A stretch of 40,212 nt of DNA, from assembly GCA_017620885.1 (NCBI GenBank), contig JAGAUF010000018.1:1-40212 (forward strand), in the 5' to 3' direction. The DNA is from Muribaculaceae bacterium. Its GTDB lineage: Bacteria; Bacteroidota; Bacteroidia; Bacteroidales; Muribaculaceae. A model generated the notes under the pieces. That model ran no database searches. It was not told the DNA's origin and was given only the letters and a program-made list of their open reading frames with translations. Shown here in pieces: positions 1 through 6,991 of this stretch. The position numbers and the translations under genes were made by a program. Numbering within the stretch: position 1 is the first letter of the stretch; each line of letters opens with the position of its first letter.

Positions 1-2
1 AT

Positions 3-119
3 TCCCATCGCAACATATCAAGACTGATAGGAAATACCCGATGCGTGTGCAACCAGTTGGGCTATGTCAGAGCATTGGAGCATCTCTATTTCAAGACAGA
101 TGCAGTCATAGAGTTGTAA
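3..119 (+). CDS. 3' end of an unidentified gene (partial)
   Basis: The third frame is open from the left edge to a TAA at 117-119 and gives 38 residues ending in HLYFKTDAVIEL. The fragment looks like ordinary protein (mixed hydrophobic and charged residues), but I do not recognise a family. The neighbourhood (palindrome, toxin-antitoxin genes, AbiE-like pair) suggests an accessory gene. It could also be a chance open frame, since only 117 bases are visible. Confidence 0.4.
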   Translation, partial: SHRNISRLIGNTRCVCNQLGYVRALEHLYFKTDAVIEL

Positions 120-128
120 GGAAGATAT

Positions 129-152
129 ATTTGCAATTCGCGAATTGCAAAT
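129..152. repeat. Perfect 24-bp palindrome
   Basis: Each 12-base half reads ATTTGCAATTCG on its own strand, with no spacer and no mismatch. It starts 9 bases after the stop codon of the partial gene. There is no U-tract beside it, so it is not a normal intrinsic terminator. It could be a dimeric protein binding site or a recombination or transposition end. Function unknown. Confidence 0.7.
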
Positions 153-247
153 CATACCATTGCTTGCTTCGGCAAACGGAGATTATATTATATTTTCTCA
201 GTTTGTTTAACAATTAGTTATAAAAGAGTTAAAACGAACCTTCGGAC

Positions 248-278
248 TTGCACGAGCGAAAAAAATTGACTAAATTTG
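248..278 (+). promoter_or_regulatory. Bacteroidetes-type promoter (-33/-7)
   Basis: TTG at 248-250, a 20-base spacer, then TAAATTTG at 271-278, a full match to TAnnTTTG. It faces a region with no credible ORF that ends in a strong hairpin at 511-544, so it may drive a small RNA. Confidence 0.6.
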
Positions 279-284
279 CATATG

Positions 285-548
285 GCTTGGATACTTGTGG
301 AGACAAGTAATGTAGCAGAAAAATCAGAACTGAATTTTCAGGCACTGCCAAGGCACTAAGAAATTTTGAGATTGTCTATCTACTTGATAACGGCATATTT
401 GGAGCATTGGGAACAAGTCCCTCCATCTCCACTATGTATTGTTTTCCGGAGCAAAGCGCCAAGGCAATGACCGGATACTCTCCGGCCTCACACAACACAA
501 AACCAACACAAAAACCTCGGACTATCAGGTAGTTCCGAGGTTTTTCAT
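285..548 (+). ncRNA. Candidate small RNA of about 260 nt
   Basis: The unit begins just after a good promoter (248-278) and ends at a strong intrinsic terminator (511-544 plus T-run). No plus-strand reading frame in it looks like a protein. The only short ATG frame (282-359, 25 codons) starts at or before the predicted transcription start. The transcript contains local hairpins: a 7-bp stem at 292-298/303-309 with a GGAG loop, a CTGAA/TTCAG stem at 330-341, and a longer-range match of GTGGAGA (297-303) with TCTCCAC near 425-431. The 61-codon minus-strand ORF at 376-561 runs through the terminator and is probably a chance frame. Exact ends are inferred, and no RNA family could be assigned by reading. 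Confidence 0.35.
511..544. terminator. Strong bidirectional intrinsic terminator
   Basis: AAAACCTCGG at 511-520 pairs perfectly with CCGAGGTTTT at 535-544. The stem extends inward (ACTA with TAGT) with one bulged base. A T-run follows on the plus strand and also on the complementary strand, so it can stop transcription in both directions. Confidence 0.8.
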
Positions 549-600
549 ATCTTTTCTCCATGACCTCTCACGGCTTGCTATAGAAAAAAACGCACTTTTG

Positions 601-677
601 ACTTAACTTTAAGGTGAATTTATTTGTTGTATTGGAAAAGAGTTATTAACTTTGCGTAGTTAATCTTTAAGTTAAGT
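601..677. promoter_or_regulatory. Operator-like inverted repeats around the toxin-antitoxin promoter
   Basis: ACTTAACTTTAAG at 601-613 recurs as an inverted copy at 665-677 with 12 of 13 bases matching. One copy lies upstream of the -33 element and the other lies between the -7 element and the start codon, touching the ATG. Each copy is itself a rough CTTAA/TTAAG palindrome. The arrangement fits autorepression by the HTH antitoxin encoded downstream. Confidence 0.6.
623..654 (+). promoter_or_regulatory. Promoter of the HigBA-like operon
   Basis: TTTG at 623-626, a 20-base spacer, TAACTTTG at 647-654: a full match to the Bacteroidetes consensus. The leader to the ATG at 678 would be under 20 bases and is almost filled by the inverted repeat at 665-677. 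Confidence 0.75.
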
Positions 678-1163
678 ATGACGCAGAAATATTCCATAGA
701 ACTGATTGAGGAACATGACGCTGTGAATTTTTACAGTGTTCATCTTGGTGAGGAAGAACTCTCTGAACTTGAAAGGTTCTTTGAGAAATTTCCTGAAGGC
801 TGCGAATATGATGAAGACATTGACACCATAATTGCATGGCTCGACAGAATTGGCGAGAGTGGTGCCTTAGAAAGATATTTCCGCCATGAAGGAAAGTTTG
901 GTGATGGTGTCAGTGCGATACCTATTGAAACAAGCAATCTTCGCCTTTACTGTATCCGGCTTTCAGACAAGATTCTCATCTTCGGTAACGGAGGTGTAAA
1001 AGACTGTGCCAAATGGCAGGACAGTGAAACATTGTCAGAATATGTAAAAACGCTCGTTGATACAAGTCGATTTATCTCCTCCAGATTGTCAAATGGTACA
1101 CTCTATATTGTAGATAAAGGAATTATTGGAAACCTAAATTTTACCCGCGATGAAAAGAAGTAG
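678..1163 (+). CDS. RelE/HigB-like toxin of a type II toxin-antitoxin pair
   Basis: A 161-residue protein of the HigB/RelE-superfamily type often paired with an XRE antitoxin in Bacteroidales. Such toxins usually cleave mRNA on the ribosome. The recognisable core is the strand pair LRLYCIRLSDKILIFGNGGVK (about residues 88-108), followed by a short helix with WQDSETLSEYVK. The acidic N-terminal region (residues 1-60) is less conserved. The protein is longer than classical RelE, as is common in this subgroup. It overlaps the antitoxin start by 14 bases, which points to translational coupling. Toxin-first order is typical of HigBA. The assignment rests on family resemblance and gene pairing; catalytic residues could not be confirmed by eye. 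Confidence 0.75.
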   Translation: MTQKYSIELIEEHDAVNFYSVHLGEEELSELERFFEKFPEGCEYDEDIDTIIAWLDRIGESGALERYFRHEGKFGDGVSAIPIETSNLRLYCIRLSDKILIFGNGGVKDCAKWQDSETLSEYVKTLVDTSRFISSRLSNGTLYIVDKGIIGNLNFTRDEKK

Positions 1164-1419
1164 CATCATAGAAGCTCGCCGTGCTAAAGTTTCTCCCGAA
1201 GTCCGTCGGCGAGTTGACCTGTCTTTCCTTATTGTGGACAGGATTCACAGCATACTGGAAGAAAAGGGTCTTAAACAAAAGGATCTCGCCAATATGCTTG
1301 GCAAGAAGGAGTCCGAAATCAGTAAATGGATGCGAGGTACCCATAACTTCACGATTGAGACAATATCATCAATCGAGAACGTTCTGGGAATTCCAATTCT
1401 TCAAGTTGCTGGCGTTTGA
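1150..1419 (+). CDS. XRE-type HTH antitoxin (HigA-like)
   Basis: An 89-residue protein with a helix-turn-helix of the XRE/Cro type: LKQKDLANMLGKKESEISKW (about residues 42-61) is a classic helix 2-turn-helix 3, followed by the usual INxxTIETISSIENVLG-like helices. It is expected to bind and neutralise the upstream toxin and to repress the operon, probably at the inverted repeats at 601-613 and 665-677. The start ATG at 1150 lies inside the toxin's last codons in another frame, giving a 14-base overlap. It ends close to the convergent AbiE-like pair, with under 50 bases between. Confidence 0.85.
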   Translation: MKRSSIIEARRAKVSPEVRRRVDLSFLIVDRIHSILEEKGLKQKDLANMLGKKESEISKWMRGTHNFTIETISSIENVLGIPILQVAGV

Positions 1420-1466
1420 AACTCGTGCTTGCCTCTAAGCTGTGAGTGGCGGGGAAGAAGACGGTC

Positions 1467-1841
1467 TTAATCTAATGTTTCGTATTCTTTGTCGAGGCGT
1501 TCGCGCACTTTAGGCCACGCGATGCCGTTGAAGAGGCAGGTGTCGCGCACGAAACCGACCATCTCTTCAAGCCGGTGACGAGAAATGGCGAATATCAGTT
1601 CGTTCTCCCTGACGCGAGGGCGGACTGAAGGATCGAAAAGACCGATGAAGCATCGTTTTCCACCACGCTCATTCTCCCGGATGACTGCACGGATTGTAGC
1701 CGAGCAACCGCTCCCCCACTGCGTGCAGACCACATCGTCGCTATCGCCAAGAATTATATCGCAGGCTGTTCCTCCGATTATCACATAATTGTCGGCGAAG
1801 TCACTGAAAGCCTCGCGAAAAGTTTCTATTCCGTTTACCAT
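1467..1841 (-). CDS. Truncated or rearranged AbiEii-like nucleotidyltransferase
   Basis: A 124-residue frame. Its N-terminus (ETFREAFSDFADNYVIIGGTACDIILGD, residues 6-33) matches the start of AbiEii/AbiGii-type nucleotidyltransferase toxins, including the GG-T-A nucleotide-binding turn. The catalytic Asp motif that should follow (usually near ATKDID) is absent. The rest (residues 34-124) does not resemble the family, and the protein is far shorter than usual (over 200 residues). The gene starts inside the last codons of the AbiEi-like partner (7-base overlap), as expected for an abiE operon. It most likely arose by deletion or recombination that removed the active site, leaving a probably inactive toxin. 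An undescribed shorter toxin cannot be excluded. Confidence 0.6.
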   Translation of the reverse strand: MVNGIETFREAFSDFADNYVIIGGTACDIILGDSDDVVCTQWGSGCSATIRAVIRENERGGKRCFIGLFDPSVRPRVRENELIFAISRHRLEEMVGFVRDTCLFNGIAWPKVRERLDKEYETLD

Positions 1842-2785
1842 TTGATGTTTTCAATTAGCTGTTCAAGAGCGTCCTCTACACGGGGATTGGTTGATTCTCG
1901 CATGGATAGATATAAAGAGAGTGGGTCGGCATATTCGGTGCCTGTGATTGTCGGGGGATATTGCCACTCCTCGATTTCAGTTGCACCTTCAATAGGGTTG
2001 GTAGTGAGTGATTTCGTTACCTCTATTAATTTCTTTTTATCGAATGCCAATGTGTTCTTCCGAACCGGACTCAAGGATGTATAATGAGCTATACCATTTA
2101 CACCGGAAATTGCTCCGCGATTATTCAGTTCAGTATCGGTGAAACACGTTCGTTTTACAGGTGACTTCATAAATGGCAGGGCTCCATTCCACAATCGACG
2201 GCGATCAGAATCAAAAACAAGTTCTTTACCTTTCCCCGGCCGATAGTCGGCTTTACACAATCCGAAGTGCTCCAAATCAGTCACCGCACGTGAAATCTGC
2301 AAATAAGAGAATGGAGTGACGGCCTCGATATTCCCGATGTTATGGAAATTGCAATCGGGGTGCTGTAGATAATACAACAGTATGTACTGGGCGACAGGCG
2401 ACAATTTGCCGTTTTGTTTGCTCGGTTTCGCGGACTCTACTGCATTAACGAAAAGGTTTGGGAGGTTGGCGTACTTGCCGGACACGACAAAATATACCCC
2501 TTGCTCAATCATCCGTTGTCGCTGATAGAACGGCAACGAATCAAAGAGGAAAACCACCGTTCCTGTTACATCGCCTTTAATCCTGTCGGCCGTTTTTCGG
2601 CAAATGGATGGCGTAGGAATTGCTGCATCCTTTTTCGCTGAAAGAAAGCACAACATCAGCCCCTTAAATTCTCCCTGCGCGAAATCGAAGCGAACATCAA
2701 CGTCTACGGGGATATTCCTAAGCTGTCTGTCCGGCATCTTGTAAAGTCGGGTTTTAAATCCTGCTATATTGATAGTCTTTTTCAT
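1835..2785 (-). CDS. AbiEi-like antitoxin / transcriptional regulator
   Basis: A 316-residue protein of the kind that precedes AbiEii nucleotidyltransferases in Bacteroidetes. The middle (about residues 128-200) forms a winged helix (LSPVAQYILLYYLQHPDCN, then ISRAVTDLEHFGL). The C-terminus ends in the typical PRVEDALEQLIENIKW. In AbiE systems this partner represses the operon and antagonises the toxin (type IV behaviour). It has its own consensus promoter (2822-2853) and an adjacent perfect inverted repeat (2797-2817) that could be its binding site. The protein looks complete even though its toxin partner does not. Confidence 0.7.
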   Translation of the reverse strand: MKKTINIAGFKTRLYKMPDRQLRNIPVDVDVRFDFAQGEFKGLMLCFLSAKKDAAIPTPSICRKTADRIKGDVTGTVVFLFDSLPFYQRQRMIEQGVYFVVSGKYANLPNLFVNAVESAKPSKQNGKLSPVAQYILLYYLQHPDCNFHNIGNIEAVTPFSYLQISRAVTDLEHFGLCKADYRPGKGKELVFDSDRRRLWNGALPFMKSPVKRTCFTDTELNNRGAISGVNGIAHYTSLSPVRKNTLAFDKKKLIEVTKSLTTNPIEGATEIEEWQYPPTITGTEYADPLSLYLSMRESTNPRVEDALEQLIENIKW

Positions 2786-2796
2786 AATTCTGCATC

Positions 2797-2817
2797 ATTA
2801 TCACCACAAGTGATAAT
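2797..2817. promoter_or_regulatory. Inverted-repeat operator of the AbiE-like operon
   Basis: ATTATCAC at 2797-2804 and GTGATAAT at 2810-2817 form a perfect 8-bp inverted repeat with a 5-base spacer, lying between the -7 element and the start codon. A further TGATAAT stands at 2831-2837, exactly 20 bases (two turns) from the one at 2811-2817. This suggests repression by the AbiEi-like protein. Confidence 0.6.
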
Positions 2818-2821
2818 AGTG

Positions 2822-2853
2822 CAAAATTAATGATAATACTTTAAACTGCCAAA
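2822..2853 (-). promoter_or_regulatory. Promoter of the AbiE-like operon
   Basis: On the minus strand: TTTG at 2853-2850, a 20-base spacer, TAATTTTG at 2829-2822, a full match to the Bacteroidetes consensus. Confidence 0.75.
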
Positions 2854-2969
2854 CTTTCCGACAAGAATAATAAGAATTTTAACGGATGGTCATAAAATTA
2901 GGTCAGGAATTCGGTAATTGAGGTAGAAATTAAGGTAATATGGGTTATAATGCTTTGGGAGAATAGTTG

Positions 2970-2977
2970 TAATTTTG
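2970..2977 (+). promoter_or_regulatory. -7 element upstream of the flavodoxin-like gene
   Basis: TAATTTTG matches TAnnTTTG. No well-spaced TTG is present upstream, so the promoter may be weak or regulated. It places the transcript start after 2977, which rules out the ATG at 2975 and supports the start at 3017. Confidence 0.5.
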
Positions 2978-3016
2978 TATCAAATAACTATACATAAAAT
3001 TTATCCCCGTAGGAAT

Positions 3017-3553
3017 ATGAAAAATGTACTGATAATATCGTCAAGTCTCCGTAAAGAAAGCAATTCCGAAGCCCTTGCTAATGAATTTGCTCGCGGAGCT
3101 GCCGACGCAGGAAACAATGTTGAAGTTATTACATTGCGTGGTAAAGAGATACATTTCTGCCAAGGTTGTCTCGCCTGTCAGAATACGCAAAAATGCGTGA
3201 TAAAGGATGATGCTCCCTTGATAGTCGGCAAGATGCATGATGCCGATGTGATAGTATTCGCATCCCCGATATACTATGATGAGATGAGCGGACAACTCAA
3301 GACTCTTCTCGATCGTGCTAATCCTCTCTACCCTTCTGATTACAGATTTTGCGACATCTATATGCTTACGAGCGCGGCAGAGAATGAGCCTTCTACTCCG
3401 GAACGCGCTGTGAATGGACTGACCGGATGGATAGACTGTTTTGAGAAAGCACGTTTAGTTGCGACTGTATTCGCCGGTGGTGTAAACGATCCGAATGAAA
3501 TACAAGGTCATCCGGCTCTTGAAAAAGCATATTCCCTCGGCAAAAATGTTTAA
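3017..3553 (+). CDS. Flavodoxin-fold NAD(P)H-dependent oxidoreductase
   Basis: 178 residues from the ATG at 3017. The N-terminus KNVLIISSSLRKESNSE is the flavodoxin-like FMN-phosphate loop. CQGCLACQNTQKC (near residues 50-62) is the Cys-rich segment seen in NADPH-dependent FMN reductases and related iron-sulfur flavoproteins. ASPIYYDEMSGQLKTLLDR is the typical second flavin-contact region. It is a cytoplasmic reductase of unknown substrate, probably a quinone, flavin or metal reductase. The same frame is open from an ATG at 2975, but that codon overlaps the -7 element, so the later start is preferred. It is a single-gene unit ending in a convergent arrangement with the aldo/keto reductase. 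Confidence 0.8.
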   Translation: MKNVLIISSSLRKESNSEALANEFARGAADAGNNVEVITLRGKEIHFCQGCLACQNTQKCVIKDDAPLIVGKMHDADVIVFASPIYYDEMSGQLKTLLDRANPLYPSDYRFCDIYMLTSAAENEPSTPERAVNGLTGWIDCFEKARLVATVFAGGVNDPNEIQGHPALEKAYSLGKNV

Positions 3554-3606
3554 TTGCTCCGATCCAACGACAATCGTTTTCAACGATATAATTTATTAAA
3601 CAACCA

Positions 3607-3642
3607 TTATTAACTTCTACTAAGCCAAAGAGAAGTGAATAA
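3607..3642 (+). terminator. Imperfect hairpin after the flavodoxin-like gene
   Basis: ACTTCT at 3613-3618 pairs with AGAAGT at 3631-3636. After one A/G mismatch the stem continues with TTATT-type pairing. There is no T-run, so the terminator role is only possible. It lies in the 325-base gap 3554-3878, which otherwise holds the hairpins described here and no ORF. Confidence 0.3.
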
Positions 3643-3695
3643 ATTAACTATCGCATTTGTTGGCACGTAGTATGACGGCATGTCATACAAAGAAA

Positions 3696-3744
3696 TGAGA
3701 GACAGCGTACTTAAACATCGCAAGTTAAGTGCTGCTGTCTCTCA
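3696..3744. terminator. Long hairpin between convergent genes
   Basis: TGAGAGACAGC at 3696-3706 pairs perfectly with GCTGTCTCTCA at 3734-3744. Inside it, ACTTAA at 3709-3714 pairs with TTAAGT at 3725-3730. It separates two genes that point at each other (ends at 3553 and 3879), so it probably acts as a bidirectional transcription stop. A weaker AT-rich inverted repeat follows at about 3753-3782. Confidence 0.55.
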
Positions 3745-3878
3745 ATTTATATGCAAATTTGATTCTCACGAATTTCAATTTGCGATACTTAGTAATTAAG
3801 TGAAACTAATGAATGTGTCCAAAATTTTATGATTGTATTGCTACTATTATATGTGAAGTTTAATTATGGTTCTTGAGT

Positions 3879-5279
3879 TTATATTTTCCCTGTTTTAAGG
3901 TTTTCCACGAATTCATCAATTCGATGCAATTCCTTTGGAATATCAATGCTCTGAGGACAGTGGGGAGCGCATTGATAACAACCGATACAATGATTTGCCT
4001 GCCTTAATTTAGGCACACTTCGGTCATATCCGACAAGGAAAGCTCTCCTCGCCTCAGCGTAATTTTCACTTTTGGAAGATTCAGGCACGTTTCCTTCGTT
4101 GACGCATTTATTATAGTGAAGGAGAATCGAAGGTATGTCAAGCCCATAGGGGCACGGCATACAGTATTTACAGTCGTTGCAAGGGATGGTGGGATATTGC
4201 ATCATGAGGTCAGCGGTGCTGTATAAGAAATTCATTTCTTCAGAGCTGAGCGTCTTCAGCGGGCAGAAAGAATTGAGATTATCTATAAGATGCTCCTTAT
4301 ACGTCATTCCGCTGAGCACAGTAAGGACGTCGGGATGTGAACCGGCATAACGGAATGCCCAAGATGCTACGCTTCGCTCGGGTTCGCGTTGCTTAAGTCG
4401 CGTCACGATATGATCGGGCACATTTGAAAGGCGACCTCCCAACAACGGCTCCATTATGACAGCAGGTATGTGGCGTTTGGCCAATTCATTGTAAAGATAT
4501 TCTGCGTTAGTATTTCGCTCATTTATCTCTTTGGCATGCTTCCAGTCCAGATAATTGAGTTGGATTTGCACGAAATCCCACTTATATTTGTCATGGTTAG
4601 CCAATAGATAATCAAACACGCGGATATCTCCGTGGTAAGAAAAACCAAGATTCCGGATTCGTCCGGCTTCGCGTTCGGAAATCAGGAAATCAAGAATTCC
4701 GTTGTCTATATATCGCTTATTGAATTCATCCATTCCATCGTCACCCATACCGACGCCATGAAGCAACATATAGTCAATATAATCGGTTTGCAACTCTTTG
4801 AGTGAGTTGCGATACATATCTATACCGGCTTGGCGACTCCACGTCTCCGGAGCGAAATTAGACAGCTTCGTGGCTATATAATACGAGTTGCGCGGATGAC
4901 GACTCAAGGCTATTCCTGTAGCGTGCTCGGATTTTCCTTTGCAATAAGCCGGTGATGTATCGAAATAATTGACGCCATATTTGATTGCGGTATCGACAAG
5001 ATTATTTACTGTCTCTTGGTCGATTTCCTCATCTTCGTAGCGTGCGCTTCCGCCTGATTTTGTCGGCCAACGCATACAGCCGTAACCCAGTATCGAGACT
5101 TTTTGTCCCGTCTTAGGATTGGTGCGGTATGTCATTTTCCCCGTCGGCAGTTCAGATTTTGAAGCTGTATAGGCCACTTTATCCTTTGTGGAATCGCAAC
5201 TTGCGAGAGTGAGTCCGACGACTGATGCACCCAGCCCGAACCGCTTTAGAAAATCTCTTCTGTTTATGTCTTTTTTCAT
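3879..5279 (-). CDS. Tat-exported aldo/keto reductase lipoprotein with C-terminal ferredoxin domain
   Basis: 466 residues from the methionine of MKKDINRRDFLKRFG. The frame is open further upstream, but those codons run into the preceding gene. The start carries a twin-arginine motif (NRRDFLK, residues 6-12), a hydrophobic stretch and a lipobox LASC with Cys28, so the protein is expected to be a folded, exported lipoprotein. The body is an aldo/keto reductase barrel (VNYFDTSPAYCKGKSE with the usual Asp and Tyr; IDYMLLHGVG). The C-terminus has two cluster-type Cys motifs, CNDCKYCMPCP and CIGCYQCAPHCP. It follows the polyferredoxin gene by 31 bases and is probably co-transcribed, so the two may pass electrons to each other. 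Substrate unknown. Confidence 0.85.
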   Translation of the reverse strand: MKKDINRRDFLKRFGLGASVVGLTLASCDSTKDKVAYTASKSELPTGKMTYRTNPKTGQKVSILGYGCMRWPTKSGGSARYEDEEIDQETVNNLVDTAIKYGVNYFDTSPAYCKGKSEHATGIALSRHPRNSYYIATKLSNFAPETWSRQAGIDMYRNSLKELQTDYIDYMLLHGVGMGDDGMDEFNKRYIDNGILDFLISEREAGRIRNLGFSYHGDIRVFDYLLANHDKYKWDFVQIQLNYLDWKHAKEINERNTNAEYLYNELAKRHIPAVIMEPLLGGRLSNVPDHIVTRLKQREPERSVASWAFRYAGSHPDVLTVLSGMTYKEHLIDNLNSFCPLKTLSSEEMNFLYSTADLMMQYPTIPCNDCKYCMPCPYGLDIPSILLHYNKCVNEGNVPESSKSENYAEARRAFLVGYDRSVPKLRQANHCIGCYQCAPHCPQSIDIPKELHRIDEFVENLKTGKI

Positions 5280-5310
5280 TCGATTCAAGTCTATGATTTT
5301 ACGGATTGGG

Positions 5311-6852
5311 TTAGATGATTCTGTGGTTTTCGTGCCCTTCCACGTATATAGCACTGAATGGGCGAGCAGGACAAAGGTTCTCGCAAGCGCCGCATCCTAT
5401 GCAACGTTCAGTATTGACTACCGGTATTTTCTTCGATTCCGGATTGTTCGGGTCTGAATTCACCATCATAATTGCACCTGTGGGACAATGGCGGGCACAA
5501 TTGCCGCACTCAACACCGTCGGTCAGCGGTATACAATTTTCTTTCACCCAAACGGCATGGCCGATTTGTACGGAGGATTTATCGGCTCTCGACAGTGGAA
5601 TTATTGCTCCCGTGGGACAAACATTGGAACAGCGAGTACATTCAGGACGGCAATATCCACGCTCGTATGACGATACGGGTTGCATCAACATCGATACGTC
5701 AGTAGATGGGCGTAAAACGTCGTTGGGACATTCTGAGATGCAGAGCTGACATGCAGTACAATGGCGTGTGAGATGACGGATTCCCTGCGCGCCGGGCGGC
5801 ACGATAGGTGTTTTGCGATTGGGTATCTTCTTCTCCTCGATGACGGCAAGACCGCCATCAGTAGTTTTCTCTTTCGCCTCAATCATAGCTACCGTCGCCA
5901 TAGCAACGCCTGATGCAAGGAATCCACGTCGCGATACATCAGTTTTAGATGATGCATTGATTTCAGCTTTTGTGTCCGCATCAGAAATCTTCACTTGGTC
6001 TCCTTCGACAGAAGAAGCCACATTCTTTTCGGGGCGTCTATAGGTATAGGTCATCGCACCTTTAGGACATTTTTCAATGCAATCAAAACACGTCACACAG
6101 CGGGAGTAATCGATCTGATGACCGTTGGCAATGGAGATGCAAGATGCCTTGCAGTTGCGTTCGCAAAGTTTGCAGTCTATACATTTCTTTGTGTCGATGA
6201 CGGGGCGGAAAATGGAATAGCGGGCAAAGAATGAAAGAATCGTGCCTACGGGACAAATAGTATTGCAATAAGTTCGTCCATTGCGCCAAGCAAGAATGAA
6301 GAGCACGACAAACGTAACTATCGCTACGCCCAAAGTTATTCCCCCCTTTATGTAAGTATCAACGGTATAGAAAGCATAGCTTTCATGTTTTTCTGCCCAG
6401 TCAGCAAGCAAATTGTTGCAACCATCCCAAATTGGAGCGAATAAACTCGAAGCGATTCGTCCGTAAGCGCTATAAGGCGCCAGAAGAGCCACGAATGATG
6501 CTATGCCGGCAATGAACGCAATAACGGTCAGGACGAGCATCACATATCTAAGGATGCGTTTCTCTTTAGAATATGTATAGCGATTTTTCTTAGCTTTTTT
6601 ACCTATCCAGCCGAAACCATCCTGTAAAATACCCAATGGACAGATGACAGAGCAGTATACTCGACCGAAAACGAGCGTCAATGCAAGCAGAAAAATTATC
6701 ACGCCGACGTTAAGCGCAAGCAACGCCGGAAGAAATTGTACTTTGGCAATCCAACCTAAATACCGTGCTGCAATTCCGGTGAAATCAACGAAGAGAAACG
6801 TAACCATTATAATGCTGATTACAGCTATAATCTGTCTCACTCTTTTAAGCAT
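5311..6852 (-). CDS. NapH-type membrane polyferredoxin fused to a Tat-like ferredoxin segment
   Basis: 513 residues. The N-terminal half has several membrane segments (about residues 8-25, 41-62, 101-125, 169-188) and the two CxxxCP motifs of NapH/MauN-type proteins (YCSVICP at 66-72, YCNTICP at 195-201). Then come ferredoxin-type clusters: CIDCKLCERNC (224-234) and CVTCFDCIEKCP (252-263). At residues 305-326 lies SRRGFLASGVAMATVAMIEA, a twin-arginine-like segment inside the chain. More clusters follow it: CTACQLCISECP, CRPECTRCSNVCP, CGNCARHCP and CIGCGACENLCP. It probably moves electrons across or along the membrane to the partner reductase encoded just downstream. It reads like a fusion of NapH- and NapG-type proteins. 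Confidence 0.8.
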   Translation of the reverse strand: MLKRVRQIIAVISIIMVTFLFVDFTGIAARYLGWIAKVQFLPALLALNVGVIIFLLALTLVFGRVYCSVICPLGILQDGFGWIGKKAKKNRYTYSKEKRILRYVMLVLTVIAFIAGIASFVALLAPYSAYGRIASSLFAPIWDGCNNLLADWAEKHESYAFYTVDTYIKGGITLGVAIVTFVVLFILAWRNGRTYCNTICPVGTILSFFARYSIFRPVIDTKKCIDCKLCERNCKASCISIANGHQIDYSRCVTCFDCIEKCPKGAMTYTYRRPEKNVASSVEGDQVKISDADTKAEINASSKTDVSRRGFLASGVAMATVAMIEAKEKTTDGGLAVIEEKKIPNRKTPIVPPGAQGIRHLTRHCTACQLCISECPNDVLRPSTDVSMLMQPVSSYERGYCRPECTRCSNVCPTGAIIPLSRADKSSVQIGHAVWVKENCIPLTDGVECGNCARHCPTGAIMMVNSDPNNPESKKIPVVNTERCIGCGACENLCPARPFSAIYVEGHENHRII

Positions 6853-6896
6853 GGTTGCGATGTCAATTATTTTGTTACTTGATGAAAAACTCTATG

Positions 6897-6927
6897 CAAA
6901 ATTAATATTCCCTCTACCCCATCGCAA
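6897..6927 (-). promoter_or_regulatory. Promoter of the polyferredoxin-reductase operon
   Basis: On the minus strand: TTG at 6927-6925, a 20-base spacer, TAATTTTG at 6904-6897. Confidence 0.7.
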
Positions 6928-6991
6928 TACCCTGATTACTGAAAATGTTACCAATTTTACCGCAATGGATATTCTGAGAGGGATGCGTTGG

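Noticed and set aside
282-359. 25-codon plus-strand ORF after the promoter at 248-278
   Set aside because: Its ATG lies at or before the predicted transcription start and it has no ribosome-binding region.
376-561. 61-codon minus-strand ORF as a gene
   Set aside because: It runs through a strong terminator hairpin, has no promoter or recognisable domain, and lies opposite the candidate small RNA.
6915-6961. TACC cluster as a firm NarL-type operator
   Set aside because: The four motifs have irregular spacing (14, 20 and 9 bases) and the region is low in complexity; kept only as a side note.
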